A DNA stretch of 64,000 nucleotides from Micromonospora radicis (GTDB lineage Bacteria > Actinomycetota > Actinomycetes > Mycobacteriales > Micromonosporaceae). The notes under the pieces were generated by a model. That model had not been told where the DNA came from, did not search any database, and worked only from the letters and a program-made list of their open reading frames with translations. The stretch is from positions 124,001 to 188,000 of the forward strand of contig NZ_QXEC01000006.1 of the NCBI RefSeq assembly GCF_003583405.1, read 5' to 3'. This document shows positions 20,994 through 29,312 of the stretch, in pieces. Each line of letters opens with the position of its first letter. Position 1 is the stretch's first letter. The position numbers were made by a program, and so were the translations under genes.

Positions 20994-21529
20994 CCCGCCC
21001 ACCCCTCTCCGGCCCGGCCGGTTGCCCTCGTCTGCCCGGGTTGTCCCCGGCTGCCCTGGCGCGTCCCGTGGTGGCGGAGCGTGTCGGGACGGCGGTTACG
21101 GGTATTGGGCCGAGACGGCGCAGCCGCCGCACGTTGAGTGACCGTTAACGCACAGGGTGTGCGGTTGCGGTTCGGCGGGACGTGTGAGGGTCCACGGGCG
21201 CCGATCGCTGGGTGCGGTCGGGTAGTTGTCGTGCGGTCGATCAGCTGGTCCGACCAATGCGACAATTCGGAACAAGGTCGCTGGGTTTCGAGGAGATTCC
21301 CAACCCGTGGACCCGGTTACGCGTTGTAGGAGGTGAGCAGCGGATGGCGGCCCTTGACCGTGATCTACCTGCTGTCCTGCACGACGACGGGGGCTCTCAG
21401 CAGGGCATACGTGACGCTGCGCGGTCCGACCATCACCAGAACGATGTTGCGCAGAGTTACCATGGTCGGTCTACCCTGTCTGCTGTTGTGCCCGGAGATC
21501 CATTCATTTCTAGTGATCGAGAATCCGAC
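20994..21529 (+). other. 536-bp intergenic region with A/T-richer segment before the M20 gene
   Basis: This is the longest gene-poor stretch. From about 21250 the composition is clearly less GC-rich. AGGAGG at 21328-21333 precedes an ATG at 21344 that is in frame with the amidohydrolase, but the 62 intervening codons have only about 50% G/C third positions, so ordinary coding is doubtful. A second frame, from GTG 21333 to TGA 21531-21533, has better third-position bias (about three quarters) and ends overlapping the amidohydrolase start as GTGA. It may hold a leader peptide, an extended N-terminus or a regulatory 5' region. Confidence 0.35.
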
Positions 21530-22819
21530 GTGACGAGTGCGTTGACGGCGCCCGGCGGTGCCTGGGCGGGATCCTTGCCGGCGGCCACCCCCGCCGTGCA
21601 GCCACTGCCCGGCGGCCTGGACGAGCTGCTGACCCGGCAGGTGCCGGCCCTCGTCGCGACCCGCCGGCACATCCATGCCCATCCCGAGCTTTCCGGTGCG
21701 GAGTTCGAGACCACCGCCCTGGTACACCGGCGGCTGACCGAACTCGGCCTCCGGCCGCGGCTGCTGCCCAAGCGCAACGGCGTGATCTGTGACATCGGTG
21801 CCGGCGACGGCCCGCTGGTCGCCTTCCGCGCCGACCTGGACGCGCTGCCGCTGGCCGACGACAAGGACGTCGACTACCGGTCGACCGTGCCGGGCGTCTG
21901 CCACGCCTGCGGCCACGACGCGCACACCACCATCCTGCTCGGACTCGCCCCGCTGCTCGCCCGCCTCGCCGAGCAGGGCGGGTTGCCCGGGCGAGTGCGG
22001 TTGATCTTCCAGCCGGCCGAGGAGGTGGTGCCCTCGGGCGCCCCCGAGGTGATCGAGGCCGGCGGTCTGGACGGCGTCTCGTCGATCTTCGCCGTGCACT
22101 GCGCGCCGCAGCTGCCGGTGGGTTCGGTCGGGGTGCGTACCGGCCCGTTGACGGCGGCCTCGGCCACCCTGGAGGTCCGCCTCGGCGGCCCGGGTGGGCA
22201 CACGGCCCGTCCACACCTGACCACCGACCTGGTCGACCTGCTCGGCCGGGTGGCCGTCGACCTGCCCGCCCAACTCGCCCGGCGGATGGACCCGCGCTGG
22301 CCGGTTTCGGTCGTCTGGGGTGCGATCCACGCCGGGGTGGCGTCCAACGCCATCCCCTCCGAGGGCTACCTGCGCGGCACCGTCCGTTCGCTGCACCGCG
22401 AGGCCTGGCAGGACGCCGGTGAGATCATCGCGAAGCTGGTGCCGGACCTGGTCAGCGGTACCGGGGCGGAAGTCGAGGTGGCGTACCTCCGAGGATTCCC
22501 GCCGGTGGTGAACGACAAGTACGCCACCGACGTGATCAGCGCCGCGGCGGCCCGCGCGCTGGGCCACGAGAACGTCTTCGAGGCCGAGATCAGCATGGGC
22601 GGCGAGGACTTCTCCTACTACCTGGAGCAGGTGCCCGGCTCGATGATCCGCCTCGGGGTGGCGCCGCCCGGCGCGACCGCCCAGTGCGACACCCACCAAC
22701 CCGGCTTCGACATCGACGAGCGGTCCATCGAGTACGGCGTACGGGTCCTCGCGCACACCGCCCTCGCCGCTCTCGACGCCCCGCCGCCGGGTAGCGGGGC
22801 CACCGGAGGTGGCCGATGA
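21530..22819 (+). CDS. M20-family amidohydrolase/peptidase
   Basis: 429 aa from the GTG at 21530; an ATG at 21344 with a good ribosome-binding site would add 62 residues of poor codon bias. The zinc peptidase domain shows RRHIHAHPELSGAEFET, VAFRADLDALPL, the metal-binding CHACGHDAHTT, FQPAEE and MGGEDFSYYLE. The family (hippurate hydrolase, aminoacylase, N-acyl-amino-acid deacylase) hydrolyses an amide bond next to an amino acid. The stop overlaps the next gene's start as ATGA, placing it first in a tight cluster with gamma-glutamyl-type enzymes. Substrate unknown. Confidence 0.88.
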   Translation: MTSALTAPGGAWAGSLPAATPAVQPLPGGLDELLTRQVPALVATRRHIHAHPELSGAEFETTALVHRRLTELGLRPRLLPKRNGVICDIGAGDGPLVAFRADLDALPLADDKDVDYRSTVPGVCHACGHDAHTTILLGLAPLLARLAEQGGLPGRVRLIFQPAEEVVPSGAPEVIEAGGLDGVSSIFAVHCAPQLPVGSVGVRTGPLTAASATLEVRLGGPGGHTARPHLTTDLVDLLGRVAVDLPAQLARRMDPRWPVSVVWGAIHAGVASNAIPSEGYLRGTVRSLHREAWQDAGEIIAKLVPDLVSGTGAEVEVAYLRGFPPVVNDKYATDVISAAAARALGHENVFEAEISMGGEDFSYYLEQVPGSMIRLGVAPPGATAQCDTHQPGFDIDERSIEYGVRVLAHTALAALDAPPPGSGATGGGR

Positions 22820-23574
22820 ACACGTCGACGCACCCGGACGACCTCTTCGGTCAGGTGGAGGAGCTGGTCGAGGCACTGACCCCCGGCACCTCCGCGGAGC
22901 CGCCCACGCACCTCTGGTACGTCTGCTACGGCTCGAACATGAGCCTGGACCGGCTGTCGTACTACCTGGTCGGCGGGCGTCCTCCGGCGGGCGCGTTGAC
23001 CTATCCGGGCTGCCGGGACAAGAGCCTGCCGACCGACAGCCGGGCGGTGCGGCTGCCCGGCACGATCTACTTCGCCCTGGAGGCGCGGGCCTGGACCGGC
23101 GGGATGGCCTTCTACGACCACGAGCACCCCGGCGGGACGCCGGCCCGGGCCTACCGGCTCACCGTCTCGCAGTTCTCCGACATCATCGCCCAGGAGATGT
23201 GCCTGGAGCCCGGGGAGGACATCGACCTCGGCGGCGTGATGAGCCACGGACGGCTCGCCCTCGGCCCCGGCTGCTACCAGACCCTGCTCCATCTCGGTGC
23301 GCTCGCCGGGCTGCCCGCCTTCACCTTCACCTCGCCCTGGCGCAGCCACGAGGTCGAACACCGCAAGCCGGCCGCGGTCTACCTGCGTCACCTGGCGACC
23401 GGGCTCGCCGAGGCGCACCGCTGGTCGCCGTACCGGATCGCCGCCTACCTCAGCAGCCGGCCCGGGTCGATGGGCAACTGGACGCCGGACGAGGTTCGGC
23501 TCCTGCTGGTCGACGCCGATGCCGCCCCGGCATCCCCAGCAGCAGAGGAGGACCGGTCGTGCATCCCAGCGTGA
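22816..23574 (+). CDS. Gamma-glutamylcyclotransferase-like protein
   Basis: 252 aa. The characteristic loop LWYVCYGSNMSLDRL (YGSNM at residues 38-42) binds the gamma-glutamyl group in this fold, which releases 5-oxoproline from gamma-glutamyl amides. At 252 residues it is longer than classical members such as the 151-aa paralogue at 31162-31617. Proteins with this opening are sometimes mislabelled histone deacetylase. It is translationally coupled on both sides: ATGA overlap with the M20 gene and a 16-nt overlap with the next gene. Confidence 0.8.
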   Translation: MNTSTHPDDLFGQVEELVEALTPGTSAEPPTHLWYVCYGSNMSLDRLSYYLVGGRPPAGALTYPGCRDKSLPTDSRAVRLPGTIYFALEARAWTGGMAFYDHEHPGGTPARAYRLTVSQFSDIIAQEMCLEPGEDIDLGGVMSHGRLALGPGCYQTLLHLGALAGLPAFTFTSPWRSHEVEHRKPAAVYLRHLATGLAEAHRWSPYRIAAYLSSRPGSMGNWTPDEVRLLLVDADAAPASPAAEEDRSCIPA

Positions 23575-24596
23575 CAACGGCCGACCCGGGTACGGCCAGC
23601 CTGTTCCTGAAGCACCAGCGGGAACACGACTGCTTCGACTGCGGTCACCCGTACCTCGACGCGGACCTCTCGTCCGCCGGTGGGCACGTACACCGGCTGC
23701 GCGTCGGTGGCGGCACCATCGTGTCCGACGCCACCGCACCCGTACGTGAGCTGCACGTCCTTCCGCACTGCGGCACCGAACTGCCGGCGGACCTGCTGGC
23801 CGCCGTCGACCCGGCGGACTACGGGAAGCTGGTTCAGCTGGTGCACGACAACCTGGATCTCGGCACCGCCGCCATCTACCGGCACCTGGTGGACGACATC
23901 GTCGCCGGGCGGGCACCCGGGGTGGCGGTGGCCGGTTTCCACCTGTCCCGCATCCTGCTGGACGCCAACCGGGACGCGGTCCACGAGCAGGTACCGGAGG
24001 ACCCGTACGCCGGCAGCGCCGAGCTGTACCGGGACTACCACCTCAGCGAGGGACTGCGACTGCGGGAGGAGGAGTTGCTGCCCTGGCTGACGGCCGTCGA
24101 CGACGTGCTGCGGGAGATGGGCGGGCAGGGCTCCGTCTACCACCACCACACCTACGACGTGTACTCGATCAGTCCGCGTCCCTGGGACCGGGGCTTCACC
24201 ACCAAGCGTCCGGCCTTCCAGCTGATCTGGCGGCGGCCGCCGGTGGACCGGGCCGGGGACTACCTGACCTCGGGCGACCCGGGGCTGGCCCGGCTGGCCG
24301 ACATCGAGGCGGTCCGCGACGGCATCCGCGACTTCCTGGAGCAGGAGATCGGGGTCGGCAACGGCACCGGGCAGGTCGACTACCCGCTGCTGCTGCCGGT
24401 GCTGCCGTTCCGGGGCACCCGGCAGGGCGATCCGGACTCGCCGCGTCACCTCGTCTACGACCTGCGCAAGGATCTGCTCGCCACGGAACCGCAGATCCGT
24501 TCCTGGGTGACCACGGCGCCGTGGCGGTTCCGGGAGACGAGCCACTCGGAGGTACGCTCGGAGCCGGCGGCCACCCCCTCTGCCAACCTGAGCTGA
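23559..24596 (+). CDS. N-formylglutamate amidohydrolase-like protein
   Basis: 345 aa from the GTG at 23559, chosen for GAGGAGG seven bases upstream; the frame upstream is only a shadow of the previous gene. The protein has LHVLPHCGTELPADLL near residue 65, ILLDANRD and a His-rich YHHHTYDVYS stretch, consistent with the zinc hydrolase fold of N-formylglutamate deformylases. Classical members release formate from N-formylglutamate in histidine breakdown, but no hut genes are nearby. Its place between a gamma-glutamylcyclotransferase-like and a glutamate-cysteine ligase-like gene suggests another acylated glutamyl substrate (inference). Confidence 0.75.
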   Translation: MHPSVTTADPGTASLFLKHQREHDCFDCGHPYLDADLSSAGGHVHRLRVGGGTIVSDATAPVRELHVLPHCGTELPADLLAAVDPADYGKLVQLVHDNLDLGTAAIYRHLVDDIVAGRAPGVAVAGFHLSRILLDANRDAVHEQVPEDPYAGSAELYRDYHLSEGLRLREEELLPWLTAVDDVLREMGGQGSVYHHHTYDVYSISPRPWDRGFTTKRPAFQLIWRRPPVDRAGDYLTSGDPGLARLADIEAVRDGIRDFLEQEIGVGNGTGQVDYPLLLPVLPFRGTRQGDPDSPRHLVYDLRKDLLATEPQIRSWVTTAPWRFRETSHSEVRSEPAATPSANLS

Positions 24597-24632
24597 CCTC
24601 GTACGGGGAGGGGTCGAAGTGGTGGTTCGACG

Positions 24633-26012
24633 ATGAGCCAGGGCCTGGTTCCCCACGATCGACCGTGCCTGGAGTTCGCCGACCTGGTGCGTTCCTTCCT
24701 TCCCGCCGACCGGTACGAACGGCTGATCGGCCTGGAGGTCGAGTGTGGCCTGGTGCGGCCGGACTCGGGCCGGTCGGCCGGTTACGACGAGCCCGCGGGG
24801 ACCGCGGCGCTGCTGGAGGCTTTGCTCGCGGAGCTGGTGGCGGAACCGGTACGCGAGGGTGACGCCCTGGTCGGGCTCCGGCTCTCCGACGGTGCCACGC
24901 TCACCCTGGAGATGGCCGGGGCGATCGAGTACTCCTCCGCCCCGGCGGCCAGCCTCACCGAGTCGCTCCGCCGGGCCCGCGAGTGCCTGGTCGAGGTGGC
25001 CCGGGTCGCCGCCCCGCTCGGCCTGCGGCTGCTCACCGGCGGGCAGTTGCCGTTCGACCGGCCGGCGGACATCCGGTGGACGCCGAAGTCGCGTACCGAG
25101 ATCATGCGGCGGTACTTCGCCGGGCTCGGTGACGGTGGCCGGCTCGGCGACCAGGTGATGGCGTTGACCCTGTCCACTCAGGTCAGCCTGGACGCGCTGG
25201 ACGAACGGGAGTACCTCGACAAGCTCAGGGTGCTGTTGGGCGCCTCGCCGTTCCTCGCCGCGATCCTCGCCAACACCCCGGCGCTGAACTCCGGCGACCC
25301 GGCCACCACCGGCCTGGTGTCGCACCGCATGGCGTACTGGCGGCGGATCGACCCGGCCCGCTGCCAGCACCTCACCGCCCGGTTGTACGAGGCGACGTCG
25401 CTGGCGGAGTTGACGGCGGCGCTCACCGACCTACCGATGATCTACCGCCGCTCCGGAGCCGGGTACGTTCCCGGCTCCGCCGGTTCCTTCCGGCAGGCCG
25501 TCCGGAAGGGCTTCGATGACGGCACGATGCCGACCCTCGACGACTGGCAGACCCACCTGGCCCAGGTCTGGCCGGCAGTGCGCCCGCGCCGGACGTTGGA
25601 GACCCGCCTGCCCGACGGGCCGGCATGGGAGCACCTCGGGGTGGTGCCCGCGCTCTTCGTGGGGCTGGCGGAGGAGCCGTCGGTACGCCGGGAGGCGGCC
25701 ACTCTGCTCGCCGACTTCCGTACCGAGGCGCTCGACCTGATCACCCTGAAGGCCGCGGAGAGCGGCCCGGACGGGATCGCCGCCCCGGTACGCGAGGTGG
25801 CCGGTCAACTGGTCGCGCTCGCGCAGCGTGGACTGTCCGCCCGGGTGGCCCGGGGTACGGAGGCACCCGAGGTGCTTGCGCTGCTCGACCCGGCCCGGCA
25901 CTGGGCGGCGACCGGCCGACCACCCGCCGAGGCCGTCCAGGCCGCCTGGGTGGGGCCGTGGCGCAGGCGGCCGGACCGGTACGTCGCCGCACTGGCGGTG
26001 CCGGTGGACTGA
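24633..26012 (+). CDS. Glutamate-cysteine ligase-like (EgtA/GCS2-type) protein
   Basis: 459 aa. The N-terminal RLIGLEVECGLV motif (about residues 30-41) supplies the metal-binding Glu-x-Glu of the GCS2 fold, and LEMAGAIEYSSAPAASL matches the second acidic strand. The enzyme family joins glutamate through its gamma-carboxyl to cysteine or another amine with ATP; actinomycete EgtA makes gamma-Glu-Cys for ergothioneine. No egtB, egtC or egtD genes are present, so ergothioneine is not the evident product. It starts 36 bp after the previous gene. Ligase fold fairly sure; amine acceptor unknown. Confidence 0.78.
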   Translation: MSQGLVPHDRPCLEFADLVRSFLPADRYERLIGLEVECGLVRPDSGRSAGYDEPAGTAALLEALLAELVAEPVREGDALVGLRLSDGATLTLEMAGAIEYSSAPAASLTESLRRARECLVEVARVAAPLGLRLLTGGQLPFDRPADIRWTPKSRTEIMRRYFAGLGDGGRLGDQVMALTLSTQVSLDALDEREYLDKLRVLLGASPFLAAILANTPALNSGDPATTGLVSHRMAYWRRIDPARCQHLTARLYEATSLAELTAALTDLPMIYRRSGAGYVPGSAGSFRQAVRKGFDDGTMPTLDDWQTHLAQVWPAVRPRRTLETRLPDGPAWEHLGVVPALFVGLAEEPSVRREAATLLADFRTEALDLITLKAAESGPDGIAAPVREVAGQLVALAQRGLSARVARGTEAPEVLALLDPARHWAATGRPPAEAVQAAWVGPWRRRPDRYVAALAVPVD

Positions 26013-26051
26013 CCGTCCGCTCTGGACGGTCAAGGACGGGCGACGGATCGT

Positions 26052-26063
26052 TACGATCTGGCC
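26052..26063 (+). promoter_or_regulatory. Predicted leaderless promoter of the DinB-type gene
   Basis: TACGAT (26052-26057), six bases, then ATG at 26064. This suggests the DinB-type gene has its own transcript and is not simply part of the upstream cluster. Confidence 0.5.
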
Positions 26064-26660
26064 ATGGCATGCGTGGCCTGCTACCGGCGGTCATATCTGG
26101 ACGGTGTGGCAGCGGTCGCCGAGGTCTGCGCCGGCTACCAGCCGGCGGACTGGGCCCGCACCGGCCCGTGCGCGCCATGGTCCTCGCTGGACGTCCTGCG
26201 CCACCTGCACGCCACCGCGCAGGAGAGCGTGACCGGTCACCGGGAGATCCTCCGATCCGGCCCGAAGGAGCTGATGACCTCGGCGGAACTCGCCGCCTTC
26301 AACGCCCGCTCCCTGGTGCTGCTGCCGGTGGTGGCGCCACCCGTCGCGCTGCGGAGCTTCAAGGCTGCCGCGACGCGCTACCTGCGGGTCGCCTCCGCCA
26401 TCCCGGACCTGCCCAGCTACACCTTCCGTGGCCGGACCTGGGACGCCCGGTGCAGCATCGGGGTGCTCGCCGTCGAGTGGCATCTGCACGCCTGGGATCT
26501 GGCCACCACCGTCGGCCGGGCGTACCACCCTCGGGAGCCGGCGTTGTTGGCGGACGCCTTTCGCGGCGGGATGGCGTACCTCGACCCGCCGGCGGCCGAC
26601 GACTGGCCGGGGCTGCTACGCGCCGCGGGACGGACGCTGCGCGTCACCCATCCCGTCTGA
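26064..26660 (+). CDS. DinB/maleylpyruvate isomerase-type (mycothiol-dependent) protein
   Basis: 198 aa. The helical-bundle fold is indicated by WARTGPCAPWSSLDVLRHLHATAQE near the N-terminus, with the first metal-binding His, and by VEWHLHAWDLATTVGR, with the other two, around residues 140-155. The family uses mycothiol or other low-molecular-weight thiols as cofactor, though most members are uncharacterised. It lies 51 bp after the ligase-like gene, and a thiol link between them is possible. Its 3' end overlaps the convergent membrane gene by 45 nt. Confidence 0.72.
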   Translation: MACVACYRRSYLDGVAAVAEVCAGYQPADWARTGPCAPWSSLDVLRHLHATAQESVTGHREILRSGPKELMTSAELAAFNARSLVLLPVVAPPVALRSFKAAATRYLRVASAIPDLPSYTFRGRTWDARCSIGVLAVEWHLHAWDLATTVGRAYHPREPALLADAFRGGMAYLDPPAADDWPGLLRAAGRTLRVTHPV

Positions 26661-27434
26661 CGGGTCGGCCAGGGGCTGTCGCTGCTGTGGCGGGTGCCCG
26701 GACGGACTGGAGTTGGCCAACCGCCACAGCTCGCGGAAGTGGTGCTCGAAGGTGGCCGCGACCCCTGCGTCCCGGATGCTGAAGCCGTGTAGCTCACCCC
26801 GGTCGTCGACGGCGTAGCCGAGGAACACCACGGACGAGTCGATCACCGCGAAGTTCTCGCCCTCCAGCTCCATCCCGGGCGGATAGCGCAACACCCGGAC
26901 GTGGTAGTTCTCCACCTTCTCACCGAGTTCGACCTGCTCGTCGACCCAGGCCTGGATGTCCGGGCTGTGGTGGGGCAGCCGGATGACCCGGTGCAGGTGC
27001 CGCTTGCCCGGATTCTTCCGGGCCCAGCGGATGGTGGCCGTGTAGTAGCGGCGGGACTCCTCGGTCTGCTGCGGGGGTGCCTTGGCGTGTGAGAACACCG
27101 CGTAGACCGACTTGGAGCTGCGCTGGATCGCGTGCAGGGCCTCGCCGTAGAAGGCCGACGACGAGTCGTAGACCCGCAGTGGTGCGCCGGTGGCGATCGA
27201 CATGACCCGTCGACGGGTGACGTCCAGCCAGCGCAGGAAGATCAGCATGGTCAGGAAGATCAGCGGCGTGGCCCAGTTCTGGCTCTCGATGAAGTTGAAG
27301 ATGTTGTCGGCGATGCTGACCGCCAGGGCCACGACGAGGGCGAGAGTGATGAGCCGGGATTCCAGCTCCTCCATCCGGGGCTGCTCGATGCGGTCGTTCG
27401 GCAAGGGCGCCACCTCCCCGGGGACCGACGCCAC
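26616..27434 (-). CDS. Two-helix membrane protein with a possible phospholipase D-like cytoplasmic domain
   Basis: 272 aa, GTG start. Two adjacent hydrophobic helices (LITLALVVALAVSIADNIF; TPLIFLTMLIFLRWL, about residues 28-68) form an N-terminal hairpin. The soluble domain contains HAIQRSSKSVYAVFSH and FAVIDSSVVFLGYAVDDRG; the latter resembles the strand that follows the HxK motif in phospholipase D-like folds, but no HKD motif is present. It may be a non-catalytic PLD-like sensor (weak inference). The gene overlaps the convergent DinB-type gene by 45 nt. Function unknown. Confidence 0.7.
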   Translation of the reverse strand: MASVPGEVAPLPNDRIEQPRMEELESRLITLALVVALAVSIADNIFNFIESQNWATPLIFLTMLIFLRWLDVTRRRVMSIATGAPLRVYDSSSAFYGEALHAIQRSSKSVYAVFSHAKAPPQQTEESRRYYTATIRWARKNPGKRHLHRVIRLPHHSPDIQAWVDEQVELGEKVENYHVRVLRYPPGMELEGENFAVIDSSVVFLGYAVDDRGELHGFSIRDAGVAATFEHHFRELWRLANSSPSGHPPQQRQPLADPSDGMGDAQRPSRGA

Positions 27435-27562
27435 CCGTCGCGTGGGCCGTCACGTTGAGTATGGCAGAGCGCGGCCGTACGTGTTGCCGTCCGCAGTGGA
27501 CCTGCCGCGGTGGTGGCTGTTCGGCTGACGCGTACGGCCACCACCGCGTCCCGGGCGGGCCG

Positions 27563-28561
27563 TCAGGAGGAGGACCGGGCCTGCGGTACCGGGGGCGCCG
27601 CCGTACCGTCGGGCGGCGTCCCACCGCCGGGCGGTGGCACGGCGGCGACCGGGGCGACGGCGGCGGGTGCCAGCCGGCGGACCCGGCGCCGCCGGGCCAG
27701 CCACCACAGTGCCGCCAGCGGTACGCCGAACACCAGCAGCCACGGCAGGATCGCGCCGAGCACCGTGAGCAGGACGGTCATCGAGACCAGGAAGACCTTC
27801 CAGCCGCCGCTGAGCCCGGCCAGGAAACCGATCTGCCGCTCCTCCTCGATCGGGCCGGCTTCCGGCCCGACCAGGGTGACGGTGATCGTGGACAGCGCCG
27901 TCAGGTCGCCCAACCGCCGCTTCTTCGCCTCCAGCGAGGCGAGGTCGGCCTCCCGGCGGGCCAACTCGTTCTCCAGGCTGATCAGGTCACCGATCGAGCT
28001 GGCCTGGGCGAGGAGGCGCCGGGCGCTCTCCACCCGGGCCCGCTGGCTGGCGATCCGCGCGTCGAGGTCGATGGTCTCCTCGGTGACGTCCTGGGTGTCG
28101 ATCTGTCGGCGCTGCTGGCGGCCCAGTGCCGCGAGTTCCTCCACCACCGGGTAGAACCGTTCCGCCGGTACCCGCAGTTGCAGTTCCGCGACCGCGTCCG
28201 CGGCGGTGCTGCGGCGCTGGTCGCCACCGACGAACCCACCGGCCCGGGTGGCCGCACCGGCGGCGGACCGGGCCGCCGAATCCACATCGTCCACCTGGAC
28301 CCGGATCGATCCGGTGTAGACGATCGCCCGCTGGTCGACCCGGGTGTCCGCCGCGCCGCCGCCGGCCGGTGCCCCGGCGTCGCTCCCCTCGGCCCGGGCC
28401 GGTGCCCCGGCGTCGTCGCGCCCGGCGTGGGCCGGCGCGTCGGCCGCGCCCGCCTCGGAGCCCGCCGAGTCGCCTCCGCCGCCACAGCCGGCGAGCACCA
28501 GCAGCGCGAGCAACGCCGCCACCGTTGTCGTCGGGCGTCGGCGGGCTTGTTGCAGCTCCAT
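27563..28561 (-). CDS. DUF4349 lipoprotein
   Basis: 332 aa. The N-terminus has a hydrophobic stretch ending LLVLAGC, a lipobox. A Gly/Ala/Asp-rich linker follows, then the DUF4349 core: AIVYTGSIRVQVDDVD, ELQLRVPAERFYPVVEEL, TEETIDLDARIASQRARVES and a coiled coil with LENELARREADLASLEAKK. A C-terminal hydrophobic helix pair (WKVFLVSMTVLLTVLGAILP; LLVFGVPLAALWWLA) and an Arg-rich tail end it, so it is anchored at both ends. The family is widespread and of unknown function. GAGGAGAGG upstream of the ATG is a plausible ribosome-binding site. Confidence 0.88.
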   Translation of the reverse strand: MELQQARRRPTTTVAALLALLVLAGCGGGGDSAGSEAGAADAPAHAGRDDAGAPARAEGSDAGAPAGGGAADTRVDQRAIVYTGSIRVQVDDVDSAARSAAGAATRAGGFVGGDQRRSTAADAVAELQLRVPAERFYPVVEELAALGRQQRRQIDTQDVTEETIDLDARIASQRARVESARRLLAQASSIGDLISLENELARREADLASLEAKKRRLGDLTALSTITVTLVGPEAGPIEEERQIGFLAGLSGGWKVFLVSMTVLLTVLGAILPWLLVFGVPLAALWWLARRRRVRRLAPAAVAPVAAVPPPGGGTPPDGTAAPPVPQARSSS

Positions 28562-28678
28562 CCCCGTTCCCCTCTCCTCGGCCCCGTCTCGGGGCGATAG
28601 CTGAGACGCCCCGCGTCACCCCGCAGGTTCCGGCAGACTGCGCTGAGGACGTCACGATTCGATATGGGAGGCATCACG

Positions 28679-29308
28679 ATGCGGCTCACCAAGTACGCCC
28701 ACTCGTGCCTGCGCGTCGAGCACGACGGTGGGGTGCTGGTCGTCGATCCCGGGGTGTTCAGCGACCCGGCCGTGGCCTTGGACGGGGTCGACGCGGTGCT
28801 GATCACCCACGAGCACCCCGACCACGTCGACGTCGAGGCGGTCGACCGGCAGCTGGCGCGCCGGCCGTTCGCCATCCACGGGCCGGCCGCGCTGGCCGGC
28901 ACGCTGGGCGACGCGGCCGAGGTGCTGCACCCGGTGAGCCCCGGTGAGTCCTTCACCGCCGCCGGTGTGCCCGTCCGCGCCTACGGCGGGCGGCACGCGG
29001 TGATCCACCCCGACATCCCGGTGGTGGACAACCTCGGCTACCTGCTCGCCGACGTCGCCTACCACCCGGGAGACTCCCTCGTCGTCCCGGACGTACCGGT
29101 CGACACCCTGTTCGCGCCGATCCACGCGCCCTGGTCGAAGTTCTCCGAGGTGGTCGACTTCATCCGGGCGGTGGCCCCGCGCCGGGTCTTCGCGCTGCAC
29201 GACGCGCTGCTCAACGAGCGTGGTCACGCCGTGCTCGACCGGCAGTACACGGCCCTGTCCGGCAGCGACTACCAGCGGCTGGAGCCGGGCAGCCGGATCG
29301 ACGGCTGA
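28679..29308 (+). CDS. MBL-fold metal-dependent hydrolase (UlaG-like)
   Basis: 209 aa from the ATG at 28679, preceded by GGGAGG seven bases earlier. The metallo-beta-lactamase fold is shown by RLTKYAHSCLRVEHDGGVLVVDPG and the metal motif THEHPDHVD, followed by GGRHAVIHPDIP and a terminal ALHDALLN. It resembles the UlaG/YtkL group, which act on phosphorylated or lactone substrates, but no partner genes point to a substrate. The next gene starts 4 bp after its stop, so the pair is probably one transcript. Confidence 0.85.
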   Translation: MRLTKYAHSCLRVEHDGGVLVVDPGVFSDPAVALDGVDAVLITHEHPDHVDVEAVDRQLARRPFAIHGPAALAGTLGDAAEVLHPVSPGESFTAAGVPVRAYGGRHAVIHPDIPVVDNLGYLLADVAYHPGDSLVVPDVPVDTLFAPIHAPWSKFSEVVDFIRAVAPRRVFALHDALLNERGHAVLDRQYTALSGSDYQRLEPGSRIDG

Positions 29309-29312
29309 ACCG

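Noticed and set aside
22809-23558. N-terminal extension of the N-formylglutamate amidohydrolase frame
   Set aside because: It lies in a different frame over the gamma-glutamylcyclotransferase-like gene with no motifs; GTG 23559 has a strong ribosome-binding site.
24633-26660. Ergothioneine cluster (egtA plus a DinB gene as egtB)
   Set aside because: The DinB protein is 198 aa and lacks the sulfoxide-synthase domain of EgtB; no egtC or egtD genes are present.
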